64,000 nt of DNA, taken from positions 39,678,689-39,742,688 of the forward strand of contig NC_030381.2 of NCBI RefSeq assembly GCF_001625215.2. Reading direction: 5' to 3'. Both the position numbers and the translations under genes were made by a program. This document shows, in pieces, positions 62,687 through 64,000 of the stretch. The notes beneath the pieces were generated by a model that saw nothing but the letters and a program-made list of their open reading frames with translations, was not told the DNA's origin and searched no databases. The stretch comes from Daucus carota subsp. sativus (Eukaryota > Streptophyta > Magnoliopsida > Apiales > Apiaceae). Each line of letters opens with the position of its first letter. Within the stretch, counting starts at the first letter, position 1.

Positions 62687-63412
62687 CTAGCGAAAAAAGC
62701 CGCGCTTCGCGGCGGCGTTATGAATTTTTTTAAATTTAGACAAAAAAATTGTTTTAGCTACTTTCCCGTCAAACATAATACTAATAAAAAAATATTATTA
62801 TTTAGGTAAAAATTAATTTGGGCCGCTCTCCCCTTAAACACAATACTAATAAATAATCTTTTTTATAAATTTTGATATGAATTAATATTATAATAACATA
62901 AAAGTTATTTTCAGTCGTGTTCCCGTTAAACATATCACTAATAAAAAAAATATTATAATTACTATAAAAATTTATTAAAGTGGTCATCCAGTCAAACACA
63001 ATACTAATAACAAAATTAGTTTGAACCGCCCTTCCGTCAAAGACAATATTAATCCATAATTAATATTTTTACGATAAAATTAAATATTATAATTTAGATC
63101 AAAATTAGTTTGAGCCGCTCTCTTGTCAAACACAATACTAATAACAAAACATTATAATTTGAATATTAGTTTGAATCTCCTTACTGTCAAACACAATACT
63201 AATAAAAATTATTCTAATTATGATAAAATTAAAGACTATAATTGGATAAAAATTATTTTGAATCGTGGTCCGGTTTTAACAAAAAAAATATTATAACATA
63301 CCTGATTTTTTGAATTATAATTATATTTTATCTCCGAAATTCAAGAAAAATCAGAAGACTGAATCGAACAATTCTAGAGACGCCCGCATCCTCCTTTATA
63401 TATATATATTGA
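62687..63412 (-). mobile_element. Helitron array, unit C (726 bp, minus orientation)
   Basis: CTAG at 62687-62690 and the same GC-rich hairpin mark its 3' end. The minus-strand 5' end reads TCAATATATATATATAAAGG, with an A on the far side (T at 63413 on plus). This is the only unit of the array with an intact TC 5' terminus. That terminus matches the 5' end of the Helitron at 59045. Confidence 0.8.
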
Positions 63413-63566
63413 TTGATTTCAAGATCGGTAAACCAAGAAAAAAGAGAGTAAAGTATCGAATTTATTATGTTATCAAAACTATAAATACCCCGTCTCCGTT
63501 ATGTCCGTGACCGAAAAATAAAATGTTTACTTTACAAAGGTTTTAACTTAATCGAGTTAAAATGAA

Positions 63567-63773
63567 TTTGTTCCAGTATTTTAAAGATCCCCAATTTATT
63601 TAAAAAATTCTGATTAATTCCTAATTAATCCTGAAATATATTTTATCAATTTATCAATCACATTCCAATTTGATTTGATTAAAAATTCCCAATTTATCAA
63701 AATAATCTCTAATAAATCCTGAACTAGTGAATCAATTAATTAATTCGATTCCCGATTTTACCAACATATGTAC
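63567..63773. repeat. Diverged copy of the 7729-7889 repeat family
   Basis: Contains 'ttttaaagatccccaattt' on the left and 'aattcgattcccgatttt' on the right, in the same order as the SEC23 intron copy, with a longer interior. The target duplication is not clear. Confidence 0.5.
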
Positions 63774-64000
63774 TTGGTGTTTGCCTATTAACACAAATTT
63801 TACAATTTACACCACGGACACAGGAAGTTGCTCCACAGCTGATGAAGCAGCCATGTATTGGAAAATGCCAAAATGGTCCCTCCCGGTGGCCATGTGAAGA
63901 TTTGGCTGTGGAGGTGTCTACAACGCTTTGGTGGCACGTCGCTGTTTCTTACTGTAATAACAAATCCCACATGCAAAATCACACACAACCTAGAATACAA
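63774..64000. other. Unassigned, GC-richer window edge
   Basis: Composition rises relative to the preceding 5 kb, and open frames cross the window end on both strands. None shows a motif I recognise. It could be the edge of a gene or of another repeat. Confidence 0.3.

Noticed and set aside
61996..62809. Two identical 73-codon open frames at 61996 and 62588 that look like a duplicated gene
   Set aside because: They start at TTG, span Helitron termini and run through the GC hairpin; they are by-products of the repeated Helitron ends.
63800..64000. Open frame running off the right edge as a partial gene
   Set aside because: No recognisable motif in any frame and the region is too short to judge; left as unassigned.
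1..64000. CRISPR arrays, tRNA or rRNA genes, and LTR retrotransposons
   Set aside because: No regularly spaced direct repeats with unique spacers, no complete tRNA cloverleaf, no rRNA sequence and no reverse transcriptase or integrase frames were seen.

Overview
This is nuclear DNA of a flowering plant, almost certainly a eudicot. The genes carry many short AT-rich GT-AG introns, two products begin with plastid-type N-terminal extensions, and the gaps are filled with plant-type MITEs and Helitrons. I cannot name the species. Nothing bacterial, viral or CRISPR-like was seen.

Layout, left to right: an ABCB (MDR/PGP) transporter missing only its extreme 5' end (1-5441, +); a Sec23-type COPII coat protein (6898-11468, +); plastid SECA1 translocase ATPase (13052-23680, +); a GH28 polygalacturonase-like protein (26467-29175, +); a class II GH19 chitinase (30614-31969, +); plastid protoporphyrinogen oxidase PPOX1 (33990-40274, -); the meiotic axis protein ASY3 (44580-50103, +); an intronless PPR protein (50823-53045, -); and a DUF1685-like protein of unknown function (57959-58922, +). 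For each multi-exon gene I rebuilt exons from splice sites and family homology. Every summed coding length is a multiple of three: about 1270 (partial), 909, 1020, 464, 274, 560, 765 and 289 aa.

The genes do not form one pathway. Their order does recall the top of Arabidopsis chromosome 4, where SECA1, a SEC23 and ABCB3/ABCB5 are neighbours and PPOX1 lies next to a GH19 chitinase. That points to an old conserved block. SECA1 and PPOX1 are housekeeping plastid proteins, SEC23 acts in ER export, ABCB at a membrane, the chitinase and polygalacturonase-like protein are secreted, and ASY3 acts in meiosis.

The most informative non-genic structures are: a head-to-tail array of three Helitrons beside a fourth in the opposite orientation (59045-63412); a three-level nest of DNA transposons in a PPOX1 intron (35268-36295); a poly(A)-tailed retroposon with a 15-bp target duplication just upstream of SECA1 (12207-12874); and several MITEs with readable target duplications. 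The most interesting genic anomaly is SECA1 intron 4, which has no GT at the homology-predicted donor. I found no previously undescribed biological system; the window is ordinary gene space with unusually legible transposon history.
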